This document shows, piece after piece, positions 33,681 to 44,664 of a stretch of DNA of 64,000 bases. Source of the DNA: Odiellus spinosus (lineage: Eukaryota; Arthropoda; Arachnida; Opiliones; Phalangiidae); assembly GCA_963920705.1 (NCBI GenBank), contig CAWUCO010000002.1:1302001-1366000 (forward strand), written 5' to 3'. Each line of letters begins with the position of its first letter. Position 1 is the stretch's first letter. Both the position numbers and the translations under genes were made by a program. The notes beneath the pieces are model-generated. The model did no database searches. It was not told the origin of the DNA and saw nothing but the letters and a program-made list of their open reading frames with translations.

Positions 33681-34334
33681 TTGAGAATTCAAAATCCCCA
33701 GGCAGTTATTTCACTAAAGATATTTCCAAATTCTCGTTAACTGCTTTATTTCGAGCAAAAAATAGAAAATGGACCGAAATAAATATTTTAATACCATTAA
33801 ATAATTTTAATATCGGTTTAATATATTTTAAATAATTGTCTTCGTTACTTCTTAAGCAAGAGACACACTTGGTTAGCCCATAGCCGCCTAAATTATCAAA
33901 GCCCGTGCTTGGGCGTATTTTTTTTATATAACTGGCATTTTAAGGACGCTATGATTGACCGTTTGGTGGCGTGCTTTGGACTAGGGGCGATGACATAGTG
34001 AATGACGTAGTATGCGCGAAAAAGAGGCGCAACAGTTTTTTAAAGAGCTATCGGAGTGTGGAGGAGGCGTCTGCTACGAGGCACACAGCCTCCTAAAGTT
34101 GTAATGAATGCTTCATAATTATTCAACAGGTAAGAACTGATTTCAAATTAATTATTTTTTAGAGTTTTGTTTCGTTCATTAAATAACTACTTTCAAGTAC
34201 ACAGTGTAGCACACTTCATTTGAACTAAATGTTAATGCTATATACTTAAGCCTTAGCTTTGGCTTTTGGTGGTTTTGTTAAACAATTTTTATTTTTCATT
34301 TTCAGTTAAATTTGTTTCTTCATCAAACAGTAAA

Positions 34335-34622
34335 ATGGTTTACTGCATGGTTCGAAGTTGTAAGAAGAATGATTGGCACAAAAAAGGTAGTGATACACGA
34401 AATTTTCACAGAATTCCAAAAAAAGAAAATAGAAGTAAATGGCTTTGTGCAATATTCGGAGACAATTATGAAGATCGAAATGAATACGTTGCCAATATTA
34501 CAAATTCGGGTGCCAGAGTTTGTAGTGATCATTTTAATCAAGCTGATTTCAGCATTTCAAGTTCAAAAAAATCTTTACTGGCCTTTGGATGTAAGGGCTG
34601 CCACTTATTGAGAGAACTCTAA
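34335..34622 (+). CDS. THAP-domain exon of the P-like transposase
   Basis: The start ATG at 34,335 gives a 95-residue frame. The THAP (C2CH) zinc finger is visible: Cys4 and Cys9 (YCMVRSC), FHRIPK near residue 25, the conserved Trp in RSKW, and VCSDHF for the last Cys and His. This domain binds the transposon ends. The usual AVPTxF ending is not obvious, and the frame stops soon after LLAFGCKGC. The exon begins just after an AG following a pyrimidine-rich stretch, so a 5' UTR intron is possible. Confidence 0.85.
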   Translation: MVYCMVRSCKKNDWHKKGSDTRNFHRIPKKENRSKWLCAIFGDNYEDRNEYVANITNSGARVCSDHFNQADFSISSSKKSLLAFGCKGCHLLREL

Positions 34623-34769
34623 AAATTGGAATTATAAAGTCATCCGGACACTCTAACGTAGGACCGAACAAATGCCTAAGAGAAATACTGCAATCCCGTA
34701 AGAATACTTCAAACCACTTTCATCTGAAATTGATTCGTAGTAGCAAATTATATTTTTCAAACTTTCAGA

Positions 34770-35458
34770 AATATTGTGCAACAACACAAAATCTTTCCGG
34801 AATCGTTTGAAAACATCTAATATCACTAATCCTGATAACTCAACCACTTCCAGTTTGCAACCAGTTTTATCATGGGGTTTGCAAAATTTGCTCAATCAAA
34901 TGGATGTTTTAACTCCAAATGGTAATATTTTGATAAAACTTATATGAGATAACTGATGGTAATGTTAAATTCATTTCTTATTATTTAGATCACTGCATGA
35001 TTTCTATAAGAAGTTGTTCGGTTGCTTTAATAGGTGGTTATATAGTACGTGTGGCGGAAGAAAATACAAATTGCCCTGGATGCTTAGAAAAACTGATCCA
35101 GCCAGAGTCCGGAACTCCACTACTTTATTTAATTAAAGCAAATGATAATGGCGGTCTTAAATATCCGAGTCGACTATTAATACGTTTACTTGTAATCGTG
35201 TTAGATTTCGTTCAATCTTCAATCACACTTTTCCATCGACAAAATGTTTTAGCTAAATATGTTGAAACAATATTGCCCCATTTCCAACAGCCTTTAAAAT
35301 GTGATACAGACTGTGGGAATTTAGATCTTCCTAAATTACTTCTAGAGAAATATTTAAGACCATTGCTCAATAATTACGCTAAAGATGTTTCAGATCGAAA
35401 GGAGAAAATTAGGAAATATAAAGCCAAGCCGTTGTCAAGAAAACTTTTAAAGGTTTAG
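34770..35458 (+). pseudogene. P/THAP9-like transposase C-terminal domain, two exons
   Basis: A first segment to 34,921 reads SSLQPVLSWGLQNLLNQMDV and ends at a GTAATA donor. The second, from 34,989, starts DHCMISIRSCSVALIGGYIV, then CPGCLEKL and KANDNGGLKYPSRLL, then a Lys/Arg-rich tail. The order 'IxGYIV, CPxCLxxL, GGLxxPS' is the C-terminal signature of P/THAP9 transposases. Splicing keeps the frame (AAT G joined to AT CAC). The link to the THAP exon is lost, so no full transposase is made. Confidence 0.75.
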
Positions 35459-35768
35459 TTTTTTAATAAAGCATTGATTTAAAGACTTTCTTTCCTGCTT
35501 CTAATCTTATTTTAATTTAAATAAAATATTATGACGTATTAGTTAATAATATGTATTTTGTTTAGATACTTGTAAAACTTACATTTCGAACTTTATAGAG
35601 ACCTCCCTTATACAATTTATTTGAACCTTTATTAAGCACCCCCTCGAGTTATAGTCCAAAAAACGCCCTCGAACGGCGTACGAAAGAACTAAAGTTCGGC
35701 TAGGAGTATGTAAACTATCTCCCCCTCTCTGGGTACCAAGCACGGGCTTTGATAATTTAGGCGGCTAT

Positions 35769-37408
35769 GGTTAGCCGAATAAGTCATTAAATACTTCAAT
35801 TATTCTAATTTTAAACATTGTAAACTGTTTATTTGTGGGGAGATTTAGTACACATTTTTTTTTTTTTTTCATTTATTAACCGCGCTCACAATTGTCAGTT
35901 CCTCATTAACAGAGCTAACAAACTGAAGTATTATATTAATTATTCCTGTACTAATTACCCACTTGTATGATCTTGGTATCATCACCCGATTTCAGATTGG
36001 AATCTTATAAATTTTAGCGAAACTTTGTCCTTTTTAAGACAATGAAGAACCCGTTTAAAATCAAGATAGAATATTTGAAAAGTACTTATTTCGCATCTGG
36101 GTTTCGTAGCGATTTTCCAAGTCGTTGGGTCAATAAATCGCCAATTTCGATTGGGCCTGTTGTTTAATTCGACCTTCTCTCATTCCGATAGATCTTACTA
36201 AAAATACGGATTAAATCTGTATAAAACGTTACCAAGACTCTTTTCGCGATCGACTGGCGTCTAAATATCTTGCGTGTTTAATTGCAACGTACCTTACATC
36301 TATGTAAACACCATTATTTTTTTGGTTCTACGTCATTAAACAAGATTTCATGTTTCTACTTAAGATAGTTTTGTAACTTTTTCTTTTTATTGACGTTCTT
36401 CTTTTACTCGTTTTAAAGGGAAAATAAACGATATAAAAATTATTCAACCGTTTTCTCGGAAAGAGGATTGGAAGCTCGCGTCTAATCGGTTTTGTACGAG
36501 AGATATTTGAAATTTCAGTGAAATGGGGCTTAATAATGGCGTAGCTTATTGAATTGTAGAGTTTTTTCGTCAAAACAAACTTGGATCTTAAATATTAATA
36601 AAAGTTTCTAGTGGAAAAGCGATTAAGCCAAAGATTTACAGATTTCAAATCATTTTTTATCAATTTCAGTTCAGTTTATTTAAGTTCATTTTAAATTCAA
36701 CGTTTTGATCCTGAATTTCTTCGCATTGATGGATCAACGACCAATCGAATGTTATTGGAAGACTCACGGAGATCTCGTCTTAACTAGGGAATTTGCTGAT
36801 TGGTCGCTGACCCTTGAATGCGAAGAAATTCAGGATTTCCATGTATCCAGCTAAGTCTATTTTTCTGGGTAAGTTTTAAATTTATTTCTAGTTTAATATT
36901 TGTTTGTAATTTGGTGCCTAAATATTTCGCATCATTTTCGATGAATTTTCAAAGATCTGTTCTATTTTCTTCTTTTCTGAGATTAGAATCTTAAATTAAT
37001 TACTGTATGAGGTCTAAAATTGGCGGGAAAATTCTTATATTGTTAATTTGGAAGCGAGGATTCTAAACATAAATTCAAAAGCTGTTTCATTTTCATCTCG
37101 TAAGTTTCCCTTTAAAATACACTTATGTTATACTTTAGATTGCCTCCACTTTCTACTTTTGTCGTTGCCATGGCTTCAAATTATTTGTTTCTCGACATTT
37201 TATAATACTCTCGAATAAAAGAAAAGATAGGATGTTTCGAAAAGTCACTTTTTAGAGTGAAAACAGGTATTATTGATCTCTTTGAACGCAAATTCTTGCT
37301 ACGTGGTTGGGTTTTGCCTTGGAGGAAATATAAGATGCAGTCACACTAGCATTTCTTAATCGATTTGAATCGTTTTAAGCATCACGCGTTCATTTACATT
37401 ATCTTTAT
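35769..37408. other. Spacer with foldback; remnants of IR unit A flank
   Basis: 36,711-36,836 is a foldback (CCTGAATTTCTTCGCATT versus AATGCGAAGAAATTCAGG) that also occurs in IR unit C at about 54,200-54,320, so this stretch is probably the upstream flank of copy A. No exon recognised. Confidence 0.5.
36711..36836. repeat. Foldback repeat shared by IR units A and C
   Basis: Arms CCTGAATTTCTTCGCATTGA and its near-complement surround ACCAATCG/GATTGGTCGC. The homologue in unit C (54,203-54,318) is in the same relative place. Confidence 0.75.
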
Positions 37409-37709
37409 CAGAAGCCGATGAAACCCTCCTTTGAAGTCTATTACTCCCGGGTCTTGTCTACCCCTCTCTGTCTGGGTTAGTCTCAAAAATCGCGATTCGT
37501 ACGCCTCCTAACGGTAGATATTTTCGGAACGGGAGTTCGTCCAGCGAATATCTCTAGCAACCTTGGAGTTCGTCAACCAAACGTCGTCGTATGTGGAGAG
37601 AGAGAATTTCCTCCGATCTCGTAAAACTGGGAATTTTACCCATACAGAGTGGAGCGCTATATCGAACATTAGAGTAGTAGACTTCAAAGGAGGCTTTCAT
37701 CGGCTTCTG
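37409..37709. mobile_element. Family Q MITE, copy 3
   Basis: 301 bp; both CAGAAGCCGATGAAA ends present; flanked by a perfect 7-bp direct repeat TCTTTAT. It has a short internal deletion relative to copies 2 and 4. Confidence 0.9.
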
Positions 37710-37790
37710 TCTTTATCAATATTTATCGAAGCTTCATCTATCAGTTGTTGAAACCGAATTGGTATGAAACTGGTTCCCGAAGCGGCTTAG

Positions 37791-39121
37791 TACCATTGGA
37801 TCGAAATTCATTTGATCGACACAGGGTCCATTAGATCGAAATTCAATGGATCGACATGCAGAACCAAATGATCGACACTTAAAAAAAGAAGATTGAAATG
37901 ATCGACACTTAAAAAAAAAAGACTCAAATGATCGACAGTTAAAAAAGATTGAGTGGAATAGATATGAAGTACCATTGGATCGACATGCAGAACCAAATGA
38001 TCGTAAATATCAAATAAGACTTAAAATATTTGACATGTAGTTAATTAAAATTCAAAAAGACTTGACACTGCATAGATTTAAAAATCGATTAGTTTATTTA
38101 AAACCTATCGATTTTTAAATCCATGCAATATTAAGTATTTTTAAAATTAATTTAATAGTTAAAACGGAACGAAATTGTAATAATTTCAACCGATATTGAA
38201 GAGACATTTTCAAATAATAAATTTTCAATTTGAAAACTCCACATTTATACCTTATAAATATCTAAAGATTCTGCGCAGTATAAAATAAACCACAGGTTCA
38301 GTTTAAAAAAAGCCAAAAACTCTTGAAGTTTGATCTTATGGGAAGTTAAAAAACGCATATATGTACAAAAAAAATTAGACTGAGGCTGTCATTATTTTAG
38401 AGTGCCCATGGATTATTTAATTATTATTTACATCCATGGGTTGGTGTGGCTAAAAATTGAGGCGGTTGGGTACGTAATGTTTGTACTCGAGTTTATATAG
38501 AGTAGCGACTTCAAAGGATCAGACTAAAAAGGCGGGTTTCATCTACCCCTGTCCAACATTATACATGACCTAACCTAACCCTACAAAACCCAATCATTTT
38601 ATTTATTAACCGAATAATTTCGATTATTTAACACACCACTTTCACGATGCGGATTCAAACTCAGTATCTTTTTACAATCCACGCGGGCTACCCTTTCGGG
38701 CAACGGGTCACGGCATCTCAATTAAAACGAGAGAGACTGTCGATCAAATAAATTTCGATCAAATGGGGCTATTCCGTCGATCAAATGAGACACACCGTCG
38801 ATCAGATAAATTTCGATCCAATGGACCCTTTGTCGATCGAATGAATTTCTATCTATTGGTAAAAAAACGAGAGAGACTGTCGATCAAATAAATTTCGATC
38901 AAATGGGGCTATTCCGTCGATCAAACGAGACACACTGTCGATCAGATAAATTTCGATCCAATGGACCCTTTGTCGATCGAATGAATTTCTATCTATTGGT
39001 AAAAAAATGAGAGAGACTGTCGATCAAATAAATTTTGATCAAATGGGGCTATTCCGTCGATCAGATAAATTTCGATCTAAAGGACCCTTTGTCGATCGAA
39101 TGATTTCTATCTATTGGTAAT
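37791..39121. mobile_element. GATCGA-rich foldback element, about 1.33 kb
   Basis: The ends are inverted repeats, TACCATTGGATCGAAATTCA and its counterpart TGAATTTCTATCTATTGGTA. The inverted arms extend through GATCGACA(C/A)AGGGTCCATT. The interior carries GATCGA-containing arrays on both sides, an AT-rich middle with a 57-bp hairpin at about 38,071-38,127, and a partial family Q right end near 38,500-38,556. No protein is encoded. Confidence 0.7.
38735..39118 (+). repeat. About 137-bp tandem repeat, three copies
   Basis: Each unit runs from GAGAGAGACTGTCGATCAAA to CTATCTATTGGTAAAAAA. The third copy has a deletion. It forms the right arm of the foldback element. Confidence 0.88.
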
Positions 39122-39363
39122 ATCCCTCCCGGAGCAGTTTCGAGAAATCGAATCAAATCGTTTTCCCGTTCACACGACTCCAGTGAAACGTTTTAAAACG
39201 GTTTAAATCGATTTCCAGACCTATATGAACGCGGCTTTAGAGGTAATCGTGGATTACTTGTGTTTCATCTATACGTTGGCGTTACAATTTTTGCATTTCT
39301 ACGCGCATGCGTGTAAGGCCAGTCTCCCATTTCCAACATTTCACACCTCACAATTTGCTGGAG
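39122..39363. other. Spacer with a possible outer MITE end
   Basis: The stretch CGATTTxxAxCGTTTTAA near 39,190-39,215 is weakly matched in inverse orientation at 37,355-37,375, hinting that an older element encloses the foldback. Not secure. Confidence 0.25.
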
Positions 39364-39640
39364 ATTGCCGCTGGTTCCGCTTAATAATAGGGGTCTAGTC
39401 TGGGGATAAGGATTGTTTGATTTATTTGTTTCGATTAAGTTTTTTTAAACAAGATTAGCGAATCTCTCGCGTTATAATTATCAAAATTACATCATGAACT
39501 ACAGAAGATTTCAATTCAAATTTAAGTGAAAACCGGGAACTGGTACGTTATTTGATAAAAGGTACGGCAAATGATCGTTTTTGGTGAGTTCTCCATTGAC
39601 TACCGCCGAAATTAATAATTTTTGTAAGATATAGCAAATA
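39364..39640 (+). pseudogene. Inverted relic of the IR exon 1 and first intron
   Basis: The plus strand at 39,364-39,411 aligns to the minus-strand signal-peptide exon of copies B and C, but the start is ATT instead of ATG and the donor reads GATAAGG instead of GGTAAGG. The following 39,412-39,600 is the reverse complement of B-unit intron sequence at 45,000-45,190, though in B about 300 bp separates the two matches. This is a decayed, inverted 5' end of another IR gene copy. Confidence 0.55.
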
Positions 39641-40798
39641 TGGCTATGACGTTTTCTATGTTTATTGAACAATACAACAAGCTTAGTTACATATGTGTTT
39701 TTAAGAGTTTAATACTTAGATTCTTAATATTGAAACGTGATTTTATTAAAGAGACAAACAATTGCTTTAAACCACCTCCAATGAATACCTGGACGGCGTT
39801 GTCCGTAACAACCGGACAGTGCAATCAGCCATAATTTAATTTATGTTTATATTTATTCATTGAATTTATATTTATTTATTAAGATTAACAATATGACCAG
39901 TAAATTTGCTTTAAGAAATTGGTTAAGGTGCTTATTATGTCCCATATTTGATGAGGACCTCTTAAACAACGACCCGTAGCTTAATACTATCAGCAAAGGT
40001 CCAGTTTTACGTCATAGCCCATCACTTAAAAGTAGATAAAAAGGCATCACCCCTGTCTGGCTCGAGTAATTTAGACTTTTCCTCGATATATTGAGTCGGG
40101 AGAGAGGGACGTTAGACGGACCGCGCTTCGATATATCGTCTTCCCTCCAAACTTCGGAATTTCTCCAAAGCATTTGCGGCCGCTAGAGTGTATCGAACCA
40201 GAACCTACCGGTACATTTTCTTCGACCTTTCCTGATGGTGTTAAGCGTAATGTGGTTGTTTACATTTGGTTATAACTATTTGGTTGACCTCTAGAGGTTA
40301 ATTTAAGCGCCTTGAGTTTGGATTTCATACAATTTTCTATATTTTCACTCGAAGCAGTCACTATTGACATGGGTAGATAATATTGTACAATAGTGATTAA
40401 TTATTCGATTAGTTATACATAAATACATTTCATTAAGAATACATTTAAATTTAAGTTATATAAAGCATTAATATATCATTTTCAATTGGTATTCGGGGAT
40501 AATCTGACATAGTGACACCCTTTCATATTATTTGATAAAAAATATTGCTTGAATAATTTTTTAAAGTTTAAACGCTGTTTATGATCATTGGAACATTGCT
40601 GTTGAAATGTTTCTCCGAAGTTCTTGTTATTAATGATATTCGCCATCAGCTTGGATATAATAATAGGCTGTAAATATATTTAATCAGCTCCAAAGTGTAG
40701 TGTTCAAGACCAAGCTAATAAGAGCACGGATTACGTTAATTCATTGTGAAAGAAATTTTCGTTAATGTTAGATTGAAAATAAAACTGTTCTTGATCAT
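39600..40798. other. 3' flank block of IR unit B (repeated in units C and D)
   Basis: Blocks here recur in the same order at 47,860-49,120 and, in part, at 57,230-57,640 with 58,440-58,895. Shared pieces include GAACAATACAA, CATCACCCCTGTCTGGCT and CGGGGATAATCTGACA. This fixes the tandem repeat unit. I see no exon in it. Confidence 0.7.
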
Positions 40799-41272
40799 AG
40801 AGCTCGGAATCGGATAATGAATAACTTAGGATATCCATTCAAAACTAGGCTTTCAGATATTTTAATCTCGGAAAAATTAAGTTAATATAAATCCACAAAT
40901 TATATAAACAGAGACGTATCAAATGCTGGATACGAATTAGATCCGGAGATAAAATTTTAAGCTCGATTAATAAACAAATCGCGTTTATTCGAACGGATAA
41001 TGCGAAGATAAAAATACGACTTTTCTCGAAATCCGTGTAGAATGAAATATAATAATTCGATTTTTTCATCTAAATCCAAAGGAAAAGCGACTAAATTCTT
41101 ACATTCTAGCTTTGAGATCTCAATTAGGGTTAAAATACGCGAAGAAACTCGAGATTCAAATGTTTCTTATCGGCGAATGAATAATACGAATAAGAAATGG
41201 ATAATGTTTTCGCGAACGGATAAAATCTGATTGACATTCAATTAACAAAAGTTCTACGAATTCCGAGCTCTC
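40799..41272. mobile_element. Family R element, copy in IR unit B
   Basis: Starts AGAGCTCGGAATCGGATAAT and ends GAATTCCGAGCTCT. It lies at the same place downstream of the M4 exon in units B, C and D, so it was present before the tandem duplications. Confidence 0.7.
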
Positions 41273-43151
41273 TACATAATTTCCTTCAAAGTCCATTTTA
41301 TCTGTTTGAGGGTCAAGTTGGTATGAAGGAAATGTTGCTTGGAGATGCTGAAATATTGTATAATCAGTCTTGAAATCCAATGTCACGTGTTGGCGATTCC
41401 TTCGAGAGATCAACTCCCAATTGATTCGCGATAATCTCGGAGAAGAGGGTTAGACAAGCGACGGTGATTCCGGACAACCAAATCTGGAACATGATGGACA
41501 GTTCGTCGATGGTCGTGGCAGTGACCGCGTTCATCTCAGTGCCGGCGTCACTCGCCAATATTGATCTAATTTTTAGAAACTGACGTATGTTTCTCGGGCC
41601 TAATTGAACAGTTTCCAAGAATCTAAAAGCCCTAAAAAGGGATTTTCAAAGATATTAAGGCAATAATATTTTTTTAATTCATTTTGTTGGCAAACTCTTC
41701 AGTGGAGGAAGCGAAATTCTCAAAAAGGACCAATCAATTGGGAGTAGGGTACTCGTCTGCCACTAATTATCTCGCTTTGTAAATTTTGAGGGAGCCATCT
41801 AGTTTCACACGCGAGAAATCGGAATGTGACGTAGCTTCCGCCTCACTCGTAAAGAGTTTGAAAAGGCAAAGTAGCCAATGGGCGCTCGAGAAGACGGTTC
41901 CGTGTCTTAATTCTTAAATTACATAAAGAGCCATCGATTGAATAGTTGGCAATTTGCCTTTATACGCTTGTTGCCTTTAGTATCAAGGTGGTTTTATGGA
42001 TGTTTCTCTAGCGCGCGTGAAAATAAAGTTAAAACGTTAATTACAATAATCAACTTCCTGCAACATTCTTTTCGGTAGCAACGGATTAAAAATTAATGAA
42101 TTGTAAAAGGTTTTAATCACAAATTTTCCGAAATATAATCTTTGGCCCGCGTTTTTCGATTTCATTTGGTTTATAATATAACTATTAAAATGCCGGTCGT
42201 GATCTAATATGGCGTATTTCGCAGTGCCGTTTGGGAAAGAGTCAAATAAATCGGAATTGTATTCTTCAAAGTAGAATGTTTCTTCGAATATTTGATCCAT
42301 TATTGGAGAATTTTTTCTTAAGTGTTCAACGTAGGTTTTTAACGCGTAATTATGTTTATAAATTGCCGGTCTCATTCCGGGATATTTCTTGATATCTTCG
42401 AGAGTGTTTATTCGAACCGCGTTGGACACCATCATCTCGCTCTTTAAGTTGCCCGTGTAGGCTTTGATCAAGACGAACGTCCCCAGTAACCAACCACTCA
42501 ACATCAATTTTGCCGAAAGTCGCCTCGGGAAAACATCCGCGGCTAAGGGTTAAGAAGGAATGTCATTGGTTAAATTTATTTATATTGTTTTACTCGCAAT
42601 GAAGTACTCAACGGTTAAGAAGCAGATGAGAAATGAAAAACCAAACGTATTCCAAAAAGGGGAAACGCTTTCCGATTGACGAACGAACGAATCTCATTTT
42701 GAAAAGCCCGCAGACGAGGGATAATAACAGCAGACTAATTGTTAGCGAGACCCAAATTTTGGACTCGATGCCCTCCAACGAAAATTTCTTTCCCGCGTTA
42801 ATTCCATCATTTACGACAGTTATCAATTTTACTGATTTTGTGTTCGTCGGAGGGGAAACGTATAACAATATGTTAGAACCTTTATTTGCAACATATAGCG
42901 CGCACGAATCGCAGAACTGCAATGGACTAAAAATTAACAACCCGAAAGGTGAATGTAAATCTATAGCCGAAAACGTACTTTAGCCATAACGCAATATGCT
43001 GAATATAATAAATGGTCAGGGGTCTCCATATTGTGTGCTTTTAAAAAATTATCCACTGCGACCTTGACATCGTCCAATGGCACGATTGTGATACTAAAGT
43101 GAACCACTCATTTAGTCGCGCGTTCTCGTAAAGATTTCCAATTATTATTAT

Positions 43152-43490
43152 CAGAAGCCGATGAAACCCTCCTTTGAAGTCTATTACTCCCGGGTCTTGT
43201 CTACCACTCTCTGTATGGGTTAGTCTCAAAAATCGTGATTTGTACGCCTCCTAACGGTAGATATTTTCGGAGCGGGAGTTGGTCCAGCGAATATCTCTAG
43301 CAACCTTGAAGTTCGTCAACCAAACGTCGTCGTATGTGGAGAGAGAGAGAATTTCCTATGTTCCGTAGACAGGGGGGTATGAAGTAGGACCCCTCCGATC
43401 TCGTAAAATTGTGAATTTTACCCATGCAGAGAGGAGCGCTATATGGAACATTAGAGTAGTAGACTTCAAAGGAGGGTTCATCGGCTTCTG
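43152..43490. mobile_element. Family Q MITE, copy 4, in IR copy B exon 3
   Basis: 339 bp with both inverted ends. Flanking 7-mers TTATTAT and TTAATAT differ by one base. In copy C the uninterrupted sequence ATATTAATAATTGG shows the insertion sits at the first codons of exon 3. Confidence 0.88.
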
Positions 43491-43506
43491 TTAATATCTT
43501 ATTGAA

Positions 43507-43960
43507 CGGAAACTTGGAGCTAAAAATGGATCTGATTTCGATTTTATTTTCGGAATCACCTGATGCCAAAAAACGTATTAGAGAATTTTCAAACAATTTT
43601 TAGACACGTGTTTGCTGTTTAAATTAATTTCTAAAGTTTAGTAAAATTTCCAAGAAAGTAAATGCAAAATCGGACCAATCATATTATTTCAGCCTTCAAC
43701 AGCGCTTGTAATGTCCGAAACGATAGTGCGGCATTTATGTGCAAGGTCTTAGGCATCAAACGCCGGCCTATTGTTTTAGTGTTAACGCATTACAAGCGCT
43801 GTTGAAGGCTGAAATAATATGATTGGTCCGAATTTATAATTACTCTTAAAGAATGTTTATCAATCTTTAGAAATTAATTTGAACACCAAAAACGTGTCAA
43901 AAAATTCTGAAAATAAATTCAAAAGCTCTTCCATTTTTAGCTCCAAGTTTCCCTTTAATG
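43507..43960. mobile_element. Foldback MITE in an IR copy B intron
   Basis: Inverted arms run from GGAAACTTGGAGCTAAAAAT at the left to its complement at the right, with a perfect inner match CGGACCAATCATATTATTTC. Arms are about 190 bp around an 75-bp loop. It has no coding capacity. Confidence 0.8.
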
Positions 43961-44282
43961 TTAGCCTCACTTGACGTTTGATAGATTTTCCCAAATATAG
44001 TCAAAATCGTTTACGACATATTTTGCTGCTAGTACTTTCATAATATTTTCCTTGGTGTTTATTGTATCAGTCTGATGTAAAATACATAATACAATACGGT
44101 GCATCGAAAAAATCTATCATTTGAACTTACTCCTATTCGGAAATTGTAAGTTTCTTCTCGTAGCTCTGGCATCTCGCGTAATGTAGATGGTCCTTAAACT
44201 TAAATTTGATCTTCAAGTCGAAATCCAAACTCTCCTTGGCAGCTTTATTTCGGATTCAACAGGCTTAGCTGGATAGGAATTA

Positions 44283-44664
44283 GACCCGTTTATTCGAACG
44301 GATAATGCGAAGATAAAAATACGACGTTTCTCGAAATCCGTGTAGAATGAAATTTAATTATTAGATTTTTTCATCTAAATCGAAAAGAACAGCGACTAAA
44401 TTCCTACATTCTTGCTTCGAGATCTCAATTTTGGGTTAAAATCCGCGAAGAAACTCTGGTTTCAAATGTTTCTTATAGCGAATGAATAACTCTTATCAAT
44501 TTCCTAAATAACAATGAGTACGAATTGTAAGTTTGCCGTTACATTCGGATATTTACGTTAACTCGAATAAGAAATGGATATTTTTTTCGAGAACGGATTA
44601 TATCTGATTGCCATTCACGATTGTCTTATTCAGTTAACCAAACTTATACGGATTCCGAGCCCTA
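44283..44664. mobile_element. Family R element, second copy in IR unit B
   Basis: Ends ATACGGATTCCGAGCCCT; the left end is truncated. The complete counterpart in unit C is at 54,623-55,193. Both are followed by AACAGTTCTTGCTAATAGCC. Confidence 0.55.

Larger units (their letters stand above)
33879..35768. mobile_element. P-element-like THAP transposon, internally deleted
   Basis: Terminal inverted repeats of about 33 bp start (C)ATAGCCGCCTAAATTATC and are flanked by an 8-bp direct repeat GGTTAGCC, the target size typical of P elements. Inside, a THAP finger exon and the C-terminal domain of the transposase remain, but the central catalytic region is absent. The element is 1.89 kb. It inserted next to IR copy A. 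The near-identity of the two ends suggests modest age. Confidence 0.88.
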
